Below, piece by piece: positions 1-6,368 of a DNA stretch of 7,377 nt. The notes under the pieces are model-generated. The model searched no databases. It saw nothing but the letters and a program-made list of their open reading frames with translations, and was not told where the DNA came from. Both the position numbers and the translations under genes were made by a program. Numbering within the stretch: the stretch's first letter is position 1; each line of letters starts with the position of its first letter. The stretch is from Thermoleophilia bacterium (GTDB lineage: Bacteria; Actinomycetota; Thermoleophilia; Gaiellales; Gaiellaceae): the NCBI GenBank assembly GCA_014534295.1, contig JACVRU010000095.1, forward strand, positions 1-7,377, in the 5' to 3' direction.

Positions 1-234
1 GCCGGTGCGCATCTCGGCCTCCGAGGCGATTAGCTCGCCGACGAGGTGGTCCTCAAACTCGGTCCCGCGCGCCGCCTCCTGGAGCTCCTCGAAGCGGTTC
101 GTGAGCTCGAGCGTCTCCGGGTCGAGCAGCGCGAACTCCTCCTCCACGGCGACGGTGAAGTCCCGGCCCTCGTCGAAGCCGTCGCGGGCCTGGCGGATCA
201 GCTCGTCGGTGGGAAGCTTCTGCTCCTCGCCCAC
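1..234 (-). CDS. GCS2-family glutamate-cysteine ligase / carboxylate-amine ligase (N-terminal part, runs off window)
   Basis: The 78 codons visible here are the N-terminus of a GCS2-type ATP-dependent ligase (YbdK / EgtA-like fold), which joins the gamma-carboxylate of glutamate to an amine such as cysteine. The family signature is the acidic first strand FTVAVEEEFALLDPETLEL (about residues 28-46), whose Glu residues help bind metal-ATP. GELIASEAEMRTG (about 66-78) matches the second conserved strand, where members usually continue into a Cys. The roughly 27-residue leader before the first strand is plausible for actinobacterial forms. The start is a GTG 7 bases after the stop of the upstream glycosyltransferase. 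I see no strong Shine-Dalgarno sequence, so translation may be coupled to that gene. No other suitable in-frame start lies between the GTG and the EEEF motif. The remaining roughly 300 residues, including most of the active site, lie beyond position 1. The family is well supported. The true amine substrate cannot be told from this fragment. Confidence 0.85.
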   Translation of the reverse strand, partial: MGEEQKLPTDELIRQARDGFDEGRDFTVAVEEEFALLDPETLELTNRFEELQEAARGTEFEDHLVGELIASEAEMRTG

Positions 235-241
235 GCGGGCA

Positions 242-1507
242 CTATTGCATTTGAAGCGCTGCCAGCAGCCGCCCGGCGACGTGGGCCCAGCTCCAGCGCT
301 CGACCGCCGCGCTCCGGGCCGCTGCGCCCAGCCGCGCGCGCTCGTCGGGCGGGAGCGCGAGCAGTTCCGACAGGCGGGCCCGCAGCTCGCGGACGTCCCC
401 GCTCGGGAAGGATGCGAGGTGCGCGTGCTTGGATGGGTAGTGCGCCTCGAGCCCGGCGGCGATCTCGGCCAGGCCGGAATGGCGGGCGACGAGCGGAGGC
501 GCGCCCGCGGCGGCGGCCTCGGCGGCGACCATGCCGAAGGCCTCGGGGAAGATCGAGGGCACGACCGCCGCGTTCGCGAGCGGAAGCAGGTGGCGGAGGT
601 GGCGGTGCTCGAGCGGGCCCGTGAAGAGGGTGCGCTGCGGCGCCTGCGCCTCGAGCTCCGCCCGGTAGTCGCCGAAGCCCACGATCACCGCGCGCGCATC
701 GAGCCCGTGCAGGACCTCGAGCAGCAGGTGCACGCCCTTGTTCCGCAGCAGCTTCCCGAAGTAGACGACCGTCGGCGCGTCGTCGGCCAGGAACCCGGCC
801 AGCCGCTCGGCGTTGCCCTCGTCCGGGAGGCGCTCGTTGCGGCTGCCGGGGTTGGGCGGGTCCGCACGGGCCTCGTCCAGCAGCCGCGCGAGCGCCTCGT
901 CCCGCGGCTCCGGCACGAACTCCTCGACGTCCACGCCCGGCGGGACCTCGTGGACGCGGTCGACGTGTCCGACCACCTCCTCGAGCACGCGGCGGATGTG
1001 CGCCGAGCCCACGAACACCGCGTCGGCGCCCGCGAGGCTCTCCCTGCCCCACGCCTCGAGCTCCGCGTTCCCGCGCAGCGAGTACTCGAGCTCGGAGCCG
1101 TGGGCCTTGACGGCGTAGCGGGCGCCCGTGGCCGCGGCGACGGCGCCGCCGAGGAGGACGTGGTTGGCGAACACGAGGTCGGCGGGGAGCCGCTCGCGCA
1201 GGGCGGCCGCGTTGAGCTCGACGAAGCGCTCGCGCTCCTCGCGGGTGAGGTCCTGGAGCAGCCTTGCCTCGACCCCCTCGTAGCGGTCGAGGACGAACAC
1301 CGGCAGCAGGCCCCCCACATCGGGCCGCACGACCTCGGCGCCGCCGAGGTCGAAGCGCTCCGGATCGGGCTCCTGGCAGAAGACGACGACTTCGTGCCCG
1401 GCGCGGCTCCACTCCCGGGCGAGCGACCGCGTGTAGACGTTCGAGCCCGTTCCGCCCAGGAGGTACCCGTGCCAGAGAAGGATCTTCACGCCGCCAGTCT
1501 GAGCCAT
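242..1507 (-). CDS. GT4-family glycosyltransferase (GT-B fold)
   Basis: This 421-residue protein is a retaining GT-B glycosyltransferase that would move a sugar from a nucleotide-sugar donor to an unknown acceptor in the cytoplasm. The N-terminal domain (about 7-190) starts with the strand VKILLWHGYLL and a Gly-rich loop GGTGSNVYTRSLA (18-30) of the kind seen in GT4 enzymes. HGSELEY (136-142) and the linker VPPGVDVEEF (188-197) follow. The donor-binding domain carries YFGKLLRNKGVHLLLE (249-264), with R255 and K257 in the usual phosphate-contact positions, and the E-x7-E motif in PEAFGMVAAEAAAAG (E322, E330). Length is typical for the family. The ATG at 1507 has only a weak ribosome site. A GTG seven codons in, directly before the first strand, is an alternative start. 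It follows rex by 31 bases and is followed after 7 bases by the GCS2 ligase, so it is probably co-transcribed with both. MshA (mycothiol pathway) is also a GT4 enzyme, but its characteristic motif wording is not matched, so I do not assign it. Confidence 0.9.
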   Translation of the reverse strand: MAQTGGVKILLWHGYLLGGTGSNVYTRSLAREWSRAGHEVVVFCQEPDPERFDLGGAEVVRPDVGGLLPVFVLDRYEGVEARLLQDLTREERERFVELNAAALRERLPADLVFANHVLLGGAVAAATGARYAVKAHGSELEYSLRGNAELEAWGRESLAGADAVFVGSAHIRRVLEEVVGHVDRVHEVPPGVDVEEFVPEPRDEALARLLDEARADPPNPGSRNERLPDEGNAERLAGFLADDAPTVVYFGKLLRNKGVHLLLEVLHGLDARAVIVGFGDYRAELEAQAPQRTLFTGPLEHRHLRHLLPLANAAVVPSIFPEAFGMVAAEAAAAGAPPLVARHSGLAEIAAGLEAHYPSKHAHLASFPSGDVRELRARLSELLALPPDERARLGAAARSAAVERWSWAHVAGRLLAALQMQ

Positions 1508-1512
1508 GTCTC

Positions 1513-1530
1513 GGGGCCTGTCCCCCAGGC
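1513..1530. other. Small GC hairpin in the rex-glycosyltransferase spacer
   Basis: Within the 31-base spacer, GCCTG (1516-1520) and CAGGC (1526-1530) are perfect inverted arms around a 5-base loop. A competing fold pairs GGGG (1513-1516) with the C run at 1522-1526. On the minus-strand transcript it would lie just upstream of the glycosyltransferase ATG, where a ribosome site would be expected. It has no T-tract, so it is not an intrinsic terminator. It may tune initiation or may be chance in GC-rich DNA. Confidence 0.25.
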
Positions 1531-1538
1531 ATGGCCGG

Positions 1539-2159
1539 TCAGGCGAGGTGGAAGTACAGCGCGTGGAGGAGGTCGACGGCCGGGTTGGACGTGTGGACGA
1601 CGACGTCAGAGGGCGTGTCGATCAGGGCCTCCGAGTAGTTGATGATGATCCGGATGCCGGCGGAGACGAGGTCGTCGGCGGCGCGCTGCGCGCTCCCGGC
1701 GGGCACGGCGAGGACCCCGACGACGATGTTCTGCTCGCGTGCGATGGCGGCGAGCCCGGCGTAGTCGCTGACCAGGACGCCGCCGAGGCTGCGCCCGATC
1801 TTCTCCGGGTCGGTGTCGAAGATGGCCGCGATGTTGATCCCGTGCTCGGCGAAGATCGGCGAGCTCGCGATCGCCTCGCCGAGGCGCCCGGCGCCGACGA
1901 CCGCGATGTTGTGCTGGCCCTGCGTCCGCAGGATCTTCCGGATCTCGTTGAGGAGGGAGTCGATCGAGTAGCCGACGCCGCGCTTGCCGAACTTCCCGAA
2001 TGTGGACAGGTCGCGGCGGATCTGGGTCGCGTTGATGTTCGTGTAGTCGGAGATCTCCTGGGACGAGATCCGCTCCTTGCCCATCTTCCGCGCCTGTGTC
2101 ACCACCTGCAGGTACCGCGACAGGCGCGCCGCGACACCAACTGTCAGCCGTTCCGCCAC
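1539..2159 (-). CDS. rex: Redox-sensing transcriptional repressor Rex
   Basis: Rex is a homodimeric repressor that binds DNA when NADH is low and releases it when NADH accumulates, controlling respiration and fermentation genes. From the chosen start the protein has 206 residues, close to the usual 205-225. The winged-helix domain covers about 1-78 and includes GKERISSQEISDYTNINATQ and then IRRDLSTFGKFGKRGVGY (47-64), the conserved recognition helix and wing. The Rossmann domain has GAGRLGEA (89-96) and FDTDPEKIG (114-122), with D115 at the end of the second strand as in NAD-binding Rex. VPAGSAQ (152-158) and the C-terminal NPAVDLLHALYF helix, which swaps between subunits, are present. The GTG at 2159 has a GAGGAG site 5 bases upstream and gives the expected N-terminus. 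The frame stays open upstream to an ATG at 2330, but that would overlap the preceding CxxC gene with non-Rex sequence. It heads a probable unit with the glycosyltransferase and GCS2 ligase. Rex commonly represses its own operon. Confidence 0.96.
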   Translation of the reverse strand: MAERLTVGVAARLSRYLQVVTQARKMGKERISSQEISDYTNINATQIRRDLSTFGKFGKRGVGYSIDSLLNEIRKILRTQGQHNIAVVGAGRLGEAIASSPIFAEHGINIAAIFDTDPEKIGRSLGGVLVSDYAGLAAIAREQNIVVGVLAVPAGSAQRAADDLVSAGIRIIINYSEALIDTPSDVVVHTSNPAVDLLHALYFHLA

Positions 2160-2164
2160 CCGGT

Positions 2165-2170
2165 CTCCTC
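2165..2170 (-). promoter_or_regulatory. Ribosome binding site that fixes the rex start
   Basis: GAGGAG is followed by a 5-base spacer and then the GTG at 2159. This is the best Shine-Dalgarno match in the area, and it selects the GTG over the longer open frame that reaches back to 2330. Confidence 0.75.
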
Positions 2171-2218
2171 GGTCGACTTTGTAACAGTCCGGGGAGTGTG
2201 CCAGCCCCCGTGCAGAGC
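2171..2218 (-). promoter_or_regulatory. rex leader: possible promoter and a Rex-like half operator
   Basis: This is the non-coding stretch between the hairpin after the CxxC gene and the rex ribosome site, and the most likely place for a rex promoter. On the minus strand it contains GTTACAAAG (around 2177-2185), whose TTACAA (2179-2184) equals one half of the general Rex operator TTGTnA-N6-TnACAA. The other half is not recognisable at the right distance. A weak CTGGCA...CAAAGT pair about 17 bases apart could act as -35/-10, but neither box is good. Rex autoregulation is known in actinobacteria, so the position makes sense, but the sequence support is thin. Confidence 0.2.
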
Positions 2219-2242
2219 CGCGCCGGGAAGCTACCCGGCGCG
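2219..2242 (-). terminator. Strong GC hairpin on the stop codon of the CxxC gene (terminator or attenuator candidate)
   Basis: Perfect 9-base inverted arms CGCGCCGGG (2219-2227) and CCCGGCGCG (2234-2242) flank a 6-base loop that contains the TAG stop (2233-2231) of the small CxxC gene. This is the strongest stem I found by eye in the window. There is no T-run after it on the minus strand, so it is not a classical intrinsic terminator. Terminators without T-tracts are common in high-GC actinobacteria. Its place between two blocks of genes fits partial termination before rex. Confidence 0.5.
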
Positions 2243-2470
2243 CGCTCGTGACAGCTTGCGTCTGAAGGCCTCCTGGTCCACGAAGTAGACGAACGCCCGC
2301 TCGCCGCCGATCTCGACGACAGGTAGCCACTCTCGGTGGCGCTCCTCCAGCTCGGCGACGCCCGTGATCTCCACCTCCTCGAGCTCGAACCCGAGCTCCT
2401 CCCGAAGGGCCGCGAGCGTCTCGCGGGCGCGCTCGCAGAGGTGGCAGCCGACGGCGGTGTAGAGCCGGAC
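2231..2470 (-). CDS. DUF836 / glutaredoxin-like small CxxC thiol-redox protein (start uncertain)
   Basis: This small thioredoxin-fold protein begins VRLYTAVGCHLCERA. It has the first beta strand, then the redox pair C9-x-x-C12 at the head of helix 1, an acidic second strand (about 28-35) and the cis-proline segment EWLPVVEIGG (P50). It has 79 residues from this point, which is the normal size of the DUF836 glutaredoxin-like family. Such proteins probably reduce or sense disulfides, but their partners are mostly unknown. The start is a problem. The codon at the natural N-terminus (2470) is GTC, and no ATG, GTG or TTG occurs in frame until a GTG at 2587, deep inside glutamate dehydrogenase. That start would add 39 Arg-rich residues that look like out-of-frame reading of the dehydrogenase. 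I therefore give the domain limits. GTA codons at 2485 and 2491 are other non-standard options. It follows gdh by 11 bases, so translation is probably coupled. The stop lies in the loop of a strong hairpin. Confidence 0.75.
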   Translation of the reverse strand, partial: VRLYTAVGCHLCERARETLAALREELGFELEEVEITGVAELEERHREWLPVVEIGGERAFVYFVDQEAFRRKLSRARAG

Positions 2471-2481
2471 GCCCGGCGAGC

Positions 2482-3759
2482 CTACGGGTACAGCCCCCGC
2501 GTCGTGGTCGCCTCGCCGACGCGCTGAACCGCGAGTCCGTAGGCGGCGAAGCGCATGCTCACGCTCCGCTCCTCGTGCGTGTTCCACGTCTCGTGGAAGG
2601 CCCTGGTCATGATGTCGTTCAGCTTCGCGTTGACTTCGGCCTCCTTCCAGAAGTACTCCTGGAGGCCCTGGACCCACTCGAAGTACGAGACGACGACCCC
2701 GCCCGCGTTCGCGAGCACGTCCGGGAGGACGAGCACGCCCTGGTCCTCGAGGATCGCGTCGGCGCCCGGCGTGGTCGGCCCGTTGGCGCCCTCGACGACG
2801 ATCTTCGCCTTCACGCGCGGCGCGTTCTCCTCGTGGATGACCTGCTCGAGCCCGCAGGGCGCGAGCACGTCGCACTCGAGCAGCAGCAGGTCCTCGTTCG
2901 AGATCGGCTCGGCTCCGCCGAGCCCGGCGAGCGTGCCGGTGTCGCGCTTGTGGGCGAAGGCCGCCGCGACGTCGATCCCGTTCGGGTTGTGGAAGGCGCC
3001 GGAGGAGTCGGAGACGGCGACCACGGTCCCGCCGTCCTCCGCGAGGAACTTGGCGAGGTAGCTGCCGACGTTGCCGAAGCCCTGGATCGCCGCGGTCGTC
3101 CCCTCGATACGCTGGCCGTCCAGCTTGCGCAGCGCCTCGCGCAGGCAGTAGTGCGCGCCGCGCGCGGTCGCCTCCTCGCGGCCGAGCGAGCCCCCGATCT
3201 GCACCGGCTTGCCCGTGACGACGCCGAGCACGGAGTGGCCCTTGTTCATCGAGTAGGTGTCGAAGATCCAGGCCATCACCTGTGCGTCGGTGCCGACGTC
3301 CGGAGCAGGGATGTCCCGCTCGGGACCGATCTCGTTGATGATCTCGCTCGTGTAGCGGCGGGTCATCCGCTCGAGCTCGCCGCTCGACATCGACTTCGGA
3401 TCGCAGACGACCCCGCCCTTCGCGCCGCCGAACGGAATCCCCATCAGCGCGCACTTCCAGGTCATCCACATGGCGAGCGAGCGCACCTCGTCGAGCGTGA
3501 CGTCGGGGTGGTAGCGGATCCCGCCCTTCGACGGCCCGCGCGCGATGTTGTGCGTGACCCGGTAGCCCTCGAAGACATGGACCGAGCCGTCGTCCATCCG
3601 CGTCGGGATCGAGACCGCGACCGCCTTCTTGCACTGCGAGAGGACGGCCACCAGGTTCTCGTCGATCGCGAACGCCTCCCCGACCGACCGCAGCTGCTGC
3701 TTCGCGAGCTCGAAGGGATTCTCCCGGAGGTGGGTGACGGTCGGTGCCGCTGCGGTCAT
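2482..3759 (-). CDS. gdh: Glutamate dehydrogenase (Glu/Leu/Phe/Val dehydrogenase family)
   Basis: This enzyme reversibly deaminates glutamate to 2-oxoglutarate and ammonium with NAD(P)+ in the cytoplasm, linking nitrogen and central carbon metabolism. The 425-residue length fits the RocG/GudB-like hexameric group. The dimerisation/substrate domain shows GPSKGGIRYH (75-84, K78), WKCALMGIPFGGAKGG (101-116, substrate K102 and catalytic-site K114) and PAPDVGT (151-157, catalytic D154). The Rossmann domain has QGFGNVG (226-232), followed by VAVSDSSG with D251 at the end of the second strand, which may favour NAD over NADP. VVEGANGPTTP (321-331) and LANAGGVVVSYFEW (349-362) complete the usual motifs, so it should be active. 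The gly-rich and substrate motifs separate it from leucine or valine dehydrogenases of shorter length. The ATG start has AAAGGGAG 4 bases upstream. It lies 35 bases after the secreted protease and 11 bases before the CxxC domain start. Coenzyme choice and physiological direction are not determined by sequence alone. Confidence 0.95.
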   Translation of the reverse strand: MTAAAPTVTHLRENPFELAKQQLRSVGEAFAIDENLVAVLSQCKKAVAVSIPTRMDDGSVHVFEGYRVTHNIARGPSKGGIRYHPDVTLDEVRSLAMWMTWKCALMGIPFGGAKGGVVCDPKSMSSGELERMTRRYTSEIINEIGPERDIPAPDVGTDAQVMAWIFDTYSMNKGHSVLGVVTGKPVQIGGSLGREEATARGAHYCLREALRKLDGQRIEGTTAAIQGFGNVGSYLAKFLAEDGGTVVAVSDSSGAFHNPNGIDVAAAFAHKRDTGTLAGLGGAEPISNEDLLLLECDVLAPCGLEQVIHEENAPRVKAKIVVEGANGPTTPGADAILEDQGVLVLPDVLANAGGVVVSYFEWVQGLQEYFWKEAEVNAKLNDIMTRAFHETWNTHEERSVSMRFAAYGLAVQRVGEATTTRGLYP

Positions 3760-3763
3760 GACG

Positions 3764-3771
3764 CTCCCTTT
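3764..3771 (-). promoter_or_regulatory. Ribosome binding site of gdh
   Basis: AAAGGGAG is followed by a 4-base spacer and the ATG at 3759, supporting that start. Its GGGAG can pair with CTCCC (minus-strand reading of 3793-3789), which lies directly after the stop codon of the upstream protease. Initiation could therefore depend on ribosomes finishing the protease. Confidence 0.65.
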
Positions 3772-3794
3772 CGCGCGAGGTTGGGAAGGGGAGT

Positions 3795-6368
3795 CTATTT
3801 GATGCCGAATTGCAGCGCCTTTGCCACGGGTGGGCCCTGACCCGCCGGGAACGCGACGAGCCGGAGCCTGTAGCCTCCAGGTGCGAGCGGCCGGCCCTCC
3901 GGGTCGCGTCCGGTCAGGCCGAAGGCGTACCGCCCTGGCAGGAGCTGGCGCACGCGGACGAGCACGCCTAGGCGCTCGCCGGCCCCGGACCAGAGCTCGA
4001 CGTCGAGCCGCGAGACGGGCTCGATCTCGTCGACGCCCCCGACGGTCCGGACCGCGCCCGCCCGTACCGTCAGGATCGCCGGCCGCGTCTCCGAGGGCTC
4101 GAAGGCCCGTTCGGACAGCCTCACCGTCCCCAGGAGGGCGCCCCGCGCGGGGCCGAAGGCGACCGCGAACGGCACGCGGAGCGGGACGCCGGAGGACGGT
4201 CGGACGAGCAGGTTGCCCTCGGCGGGCGGGCCGCCGTCCGCCGCGATCGCCACGGCGGCCGTGAGACGGACGCGCGCCCGCTGCCCCGGCTCGAGGGTCA
4301 GCGTCGCGGGCTCGACCGTGAAGCGGGTCTCCGCCGCAGGGAAGTCGTGGCGCTCCACGGAGAGGCTCAGGCGCAGCGTCCTCGTCGAGACGTTGCGGAC
4401 GTTGGCCGTCAGCGTGCGGCGCCAGTCCCTGCCGCTCGCGCGGCCGAACGCGAACGACGTAGGCCGCGCCGCGAGCTCGGCGGCCGCGGCCGCGCCGAGG
4501 TCGAGGAGCCCCGCTCCCTGGGCGACGACGGGGACGCGTTCGAGCGGCTTCGCGGACCCCGCGAGCAGCGCCCGCAGCGTGGTCGCGTCCAGGCCCGGCC
4601 TGGCCTGCGCGAGCAGGGCCGCCGCCCCGGCGACAACGGCCGCCGCGGCGCTCGAGCCGTTGATCGTGCTCAGGCGCGGCTCGCCGTCCTCCGTCACGCC
4701 CGGCTCGCTCGTGGCCACGGCCACCCCGGGCGCGGCGAGCTCGGGCTTGACGCGCCCGTCGAACGCCAGGCCTTGGGAGGAGAAGCCGGCGACACGCATC
4801 GCGAGCGGATTGGTCGCACTCTCTGCACCCCCGATCGAGAGGCCGACGCTGAGGTCGCGCTCGACGGCGTCCCGGATCGCACCGGCCTCGGCGACGGTCA
4901 CCGTCGCCACCGGGACGGCCGTCTCTCCGCCGAGGCCGAGCCCGCCCGCCGGGATCCGGCTGCCGTAGAGGACGACCGCGGCGGCACCGGCGCGGATCGC
5001 GTCGCCGACGATCCGGCGCGGGTCAGCACCCGCGGGGACGAGCGCAGCCTTCCCCGCGACGAGACTGAAGCCGTCCTCGTCGAAGAAGTCCGCGAGCTCG
5101 AGCGCGGCCGCCTGCTCGGCCGGGCGGGAGCCGGGCGAGAACACGCGCGGCAGGGCGACGCCGAGCGTCACCGGGTCGTCGGGCCCGGCGAGCCCGGCGA
5201 GCCGGGCGACCCGGTCCACGATCAGGTTGAGGCCGGTGCGGACGACGAACCGGGCGCGCCGGTCCATCGGCCGCAGGTCGGCTGCGCCGACGGTCAACGC
5301 CGCCTGCGCCCCGCCCGGCCCGGAGATGCTCCCGTAGCCGGGGCCCTTCGGACCCTCGTTGCCTGCGGCGGCGACGACGAGCGTGTCGAGGGTGAGCGCG
5401 CCGGCGACGGCCTTCGCGAGCGGGCCGCCGGCGAAGGCCGCGTACCGCTCGGCCACTCCGACGAGCGCCACGCGGGCCGCGTCGTGGGCGTTTCCGTCTC
5501 TGTTCGGGTCGACCGCGCGGTCGAGGCCCGCGATCAGCTGGTCGGTGCGCGCGTAGACGGCCCAGCCGCCGGTCGCGTCCCGCTGCCACCCCGCCACCCG
5601 GATCGGCAGGACCGATGCCCTCGGGGCGACTCCCTGGATGCCGCCTGGCTCGCCGCCCCCGACGAGGATCCCGGCGAGCTCCGTCCCGTGGCGCTCGAGC
5701 GCCGAGGCGTCGTCCGGCCGCGCGGCCGCCTCGGCGGAGGGGCTGTCGCCGACGATGTCGAGGCCGGGGAGGAGCCGCCCGCTGAGCGCCGGCTGGGCGC
5801 GGTCGACGCCGGTGTCGAGGAGCGCGATGGTGACCCCGTGCCCGTCGTAGCCGGGTAGCCCGAGCGGCGCAGAGACGCTCTCGCCGGCGGCGAGCAGGCG
5901 CGACGAGTCCGCCGCCGGGAACGCAGCCCGCACGGGGTAGACGCCCTCGACTGCCTCGGAGCGCTCGACCTGGGCGAGCGACCCCGGATCGAGCGTCGCG
6001 GAGAAGCCGTTCAGCACGCGGGTGAAGCTGAGCTCGGGCTGGACGCGCGCGCCGCGCACGATCATCCCGGACGCGAACAGCCTCTGTCCCGAGACGATCG
6101 AGCGGTGCCATGTGCGGTGCTGGCGGTCGGTGGCGCGGCCTCCCGCCTGACGGACGCGGTCGGCGAGGGAGGGCGCCTTCAGCACCACGATCACGCGCTG
6201 GCCGAGGTCGACCGCCGCCGGCTCGCCGCCGACGAGGCCGGCCCAGGCCTCCGCCTCCGCCTCCGAGGCCGCGCGTGCGCCGACGAGCGAGCCCGTCAGA
6301 ACGGCGAGGGCGGTCGCGACGGCCGCGACGACGGCCAGCCCGGCGAGACTAGAGCGAAGCGGAGGCAT
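3795..6368 (-). CDS. Secreted S8 (subtilisin-like) serine protease with inserted PA-like domain
   Basis: The 857-residue protein is a predicted exported endopeptidase. A Sec signal peptide is visible: R5, a hydrophobic core (8-25) and a likely cleavage site ARA|AS after A33. An I9-like propeptide follows (about 57-148: RVIVVLKAPS to VEGVYPV), normally a chaperone and inhibitor removed on maturation. The peptidase domain has the Asp motif IALLDTGVD (D185), the His motif ERHGTELAG (H227), the oxyanion Asn in AAAGNEGP (N337) and the Ser motif NGSSAAAA (S573). The Ser motif differs from the common GTSMAAP, but all catalytic residues are kept. KPELAAPGV (541-549) precedes it as expected. About 370-520 is an insertion containing a PA-like segment (GKAALVPAG to AAAVVLYGS). 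After about residue 635 come beta-rich modules: an Ig-like region (LTANVRNVSTRTLRLSLSV) and an FlgD-like end (LAPGGYRLRLVAF). No C-terminal anchor is seen, so it is likely released or wall-associated. The ATG overlaps the end of tsaD by 20 bases and lacks a clear ribosome site, suggesting coupling. The substrate is unknown. Confidence 0.92.
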   Translation of the reverse strand: MPPLRSSLAGLAVVAAVATALAVLTGSLVGARAASEAEAEAWAGLVGGEPAAVDLGQRVIVVLKAPSLADRVRQAGGRATDRQHRTWHRSIVSGQRLFASGMIVRGARVQPELSFTRVLNGFSATLDPGSLAQVERSEAVEGVYPVRAAFPAADSSRLLAAGESVSAPLGLPGYDGHGVTIALLDTGVDRAQPALSGRLLPGLDIVGDSPSAEAAARPDDASALERHGTELAGILVGGGEPGGIQGVAPRASVLPIRVAGWQRDATGGWAVYARTDQLIAGLDRAVDPNRDGNAHDAARVALVGVAERYAAFAGGPLAKAVAGALTLDTLVVAAAGNEGPKGPGYGSISGPGGAQAALTVGAADLRPMDRRARFVVRTGLNLIVDRVARLAGLAGPDDPVTLGVALPRVFSPGSRPAEQAAALELADFFDEDGFSLVAGKAALVPAGADPRRIVGDAIRAGAAAVVLYGSRIPAGGLGLGGETAVPVATVTVAEAGAIRDAVERDLSVGLSIGGAESATNPLAMRVAGFSSQGLAFDGRVKPELAAPGVAVATSEPGVTEDGEPRLSTINGSSAAAAVVAGAAALLAQARPGLDATTLRALLAGSAKPLERVPVVAQGAGLLDLGAAAAAELAARPTSFAFGRASGRDWRRTLTANVRNVSTRTLRLSLSVERHDFPAAETRFTVEPATLTLEPGQRARVRLTAAVAIAADGGPPAEGNLLVRPSSGVPLRVPFAVAFGPARGALLGTVRLSERAFEPSETRPAILTVRAGAVRTVGGVDEIEPVSRLDVELWSGAGERLGVLVRVRQLLPGRYAFGLTGRDPEGRPLAPGGYRLRLVAFPAGQGPPVAKALQFGIK

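Noticed and set aside
1513..1530. Hairpin after rex as an intrinsic terminator
   Set aside because: The stem is only 5 bases with no T-run and the next gene starts within a few bases, so termination there is unlikely.
198..1532. Minus-strand open frame of 444 codons over the glycosyltransferase
   Set aside because: It is the neighbouring frame, extremely Arg/Pro/Ala-rich, while the correct frame has GT4 motifs throughout.
5..1642. Plus-strand open frame of 545 codons across the ends of three minus-strand genes
   Set aside because: It is antisense to the glycosyltransferase, GCS2 and rex genes, is rich in Arg/Ala/Gly/Glu/Val without domain motifs, and such long antisense frames are expected in very GC-rich coding DNA.
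2160..2330. Longer rex reading frame starting at ATG 2330
   Set aside because: The added residues have no similarity to Rex, overlap the CxxC gene and the hairpin, and a GAGGAG ribosome site points to the GTG at 2159.
2575..3840. Plus-strand open frame of 421 codons opposite gdh
   Set aside because: No recognisable motif, and the minus strand encodes a complete glutamate dehydrogenase over the same bases.
4347..5858. Plus-strand open frame of 503 codons opposite the protease
   Set aside because: Composition is shadow-like and repetitive in Arg, Gly, Asp and Glu. The opposite strand has clear S8 catalytic motifs in the correct order.
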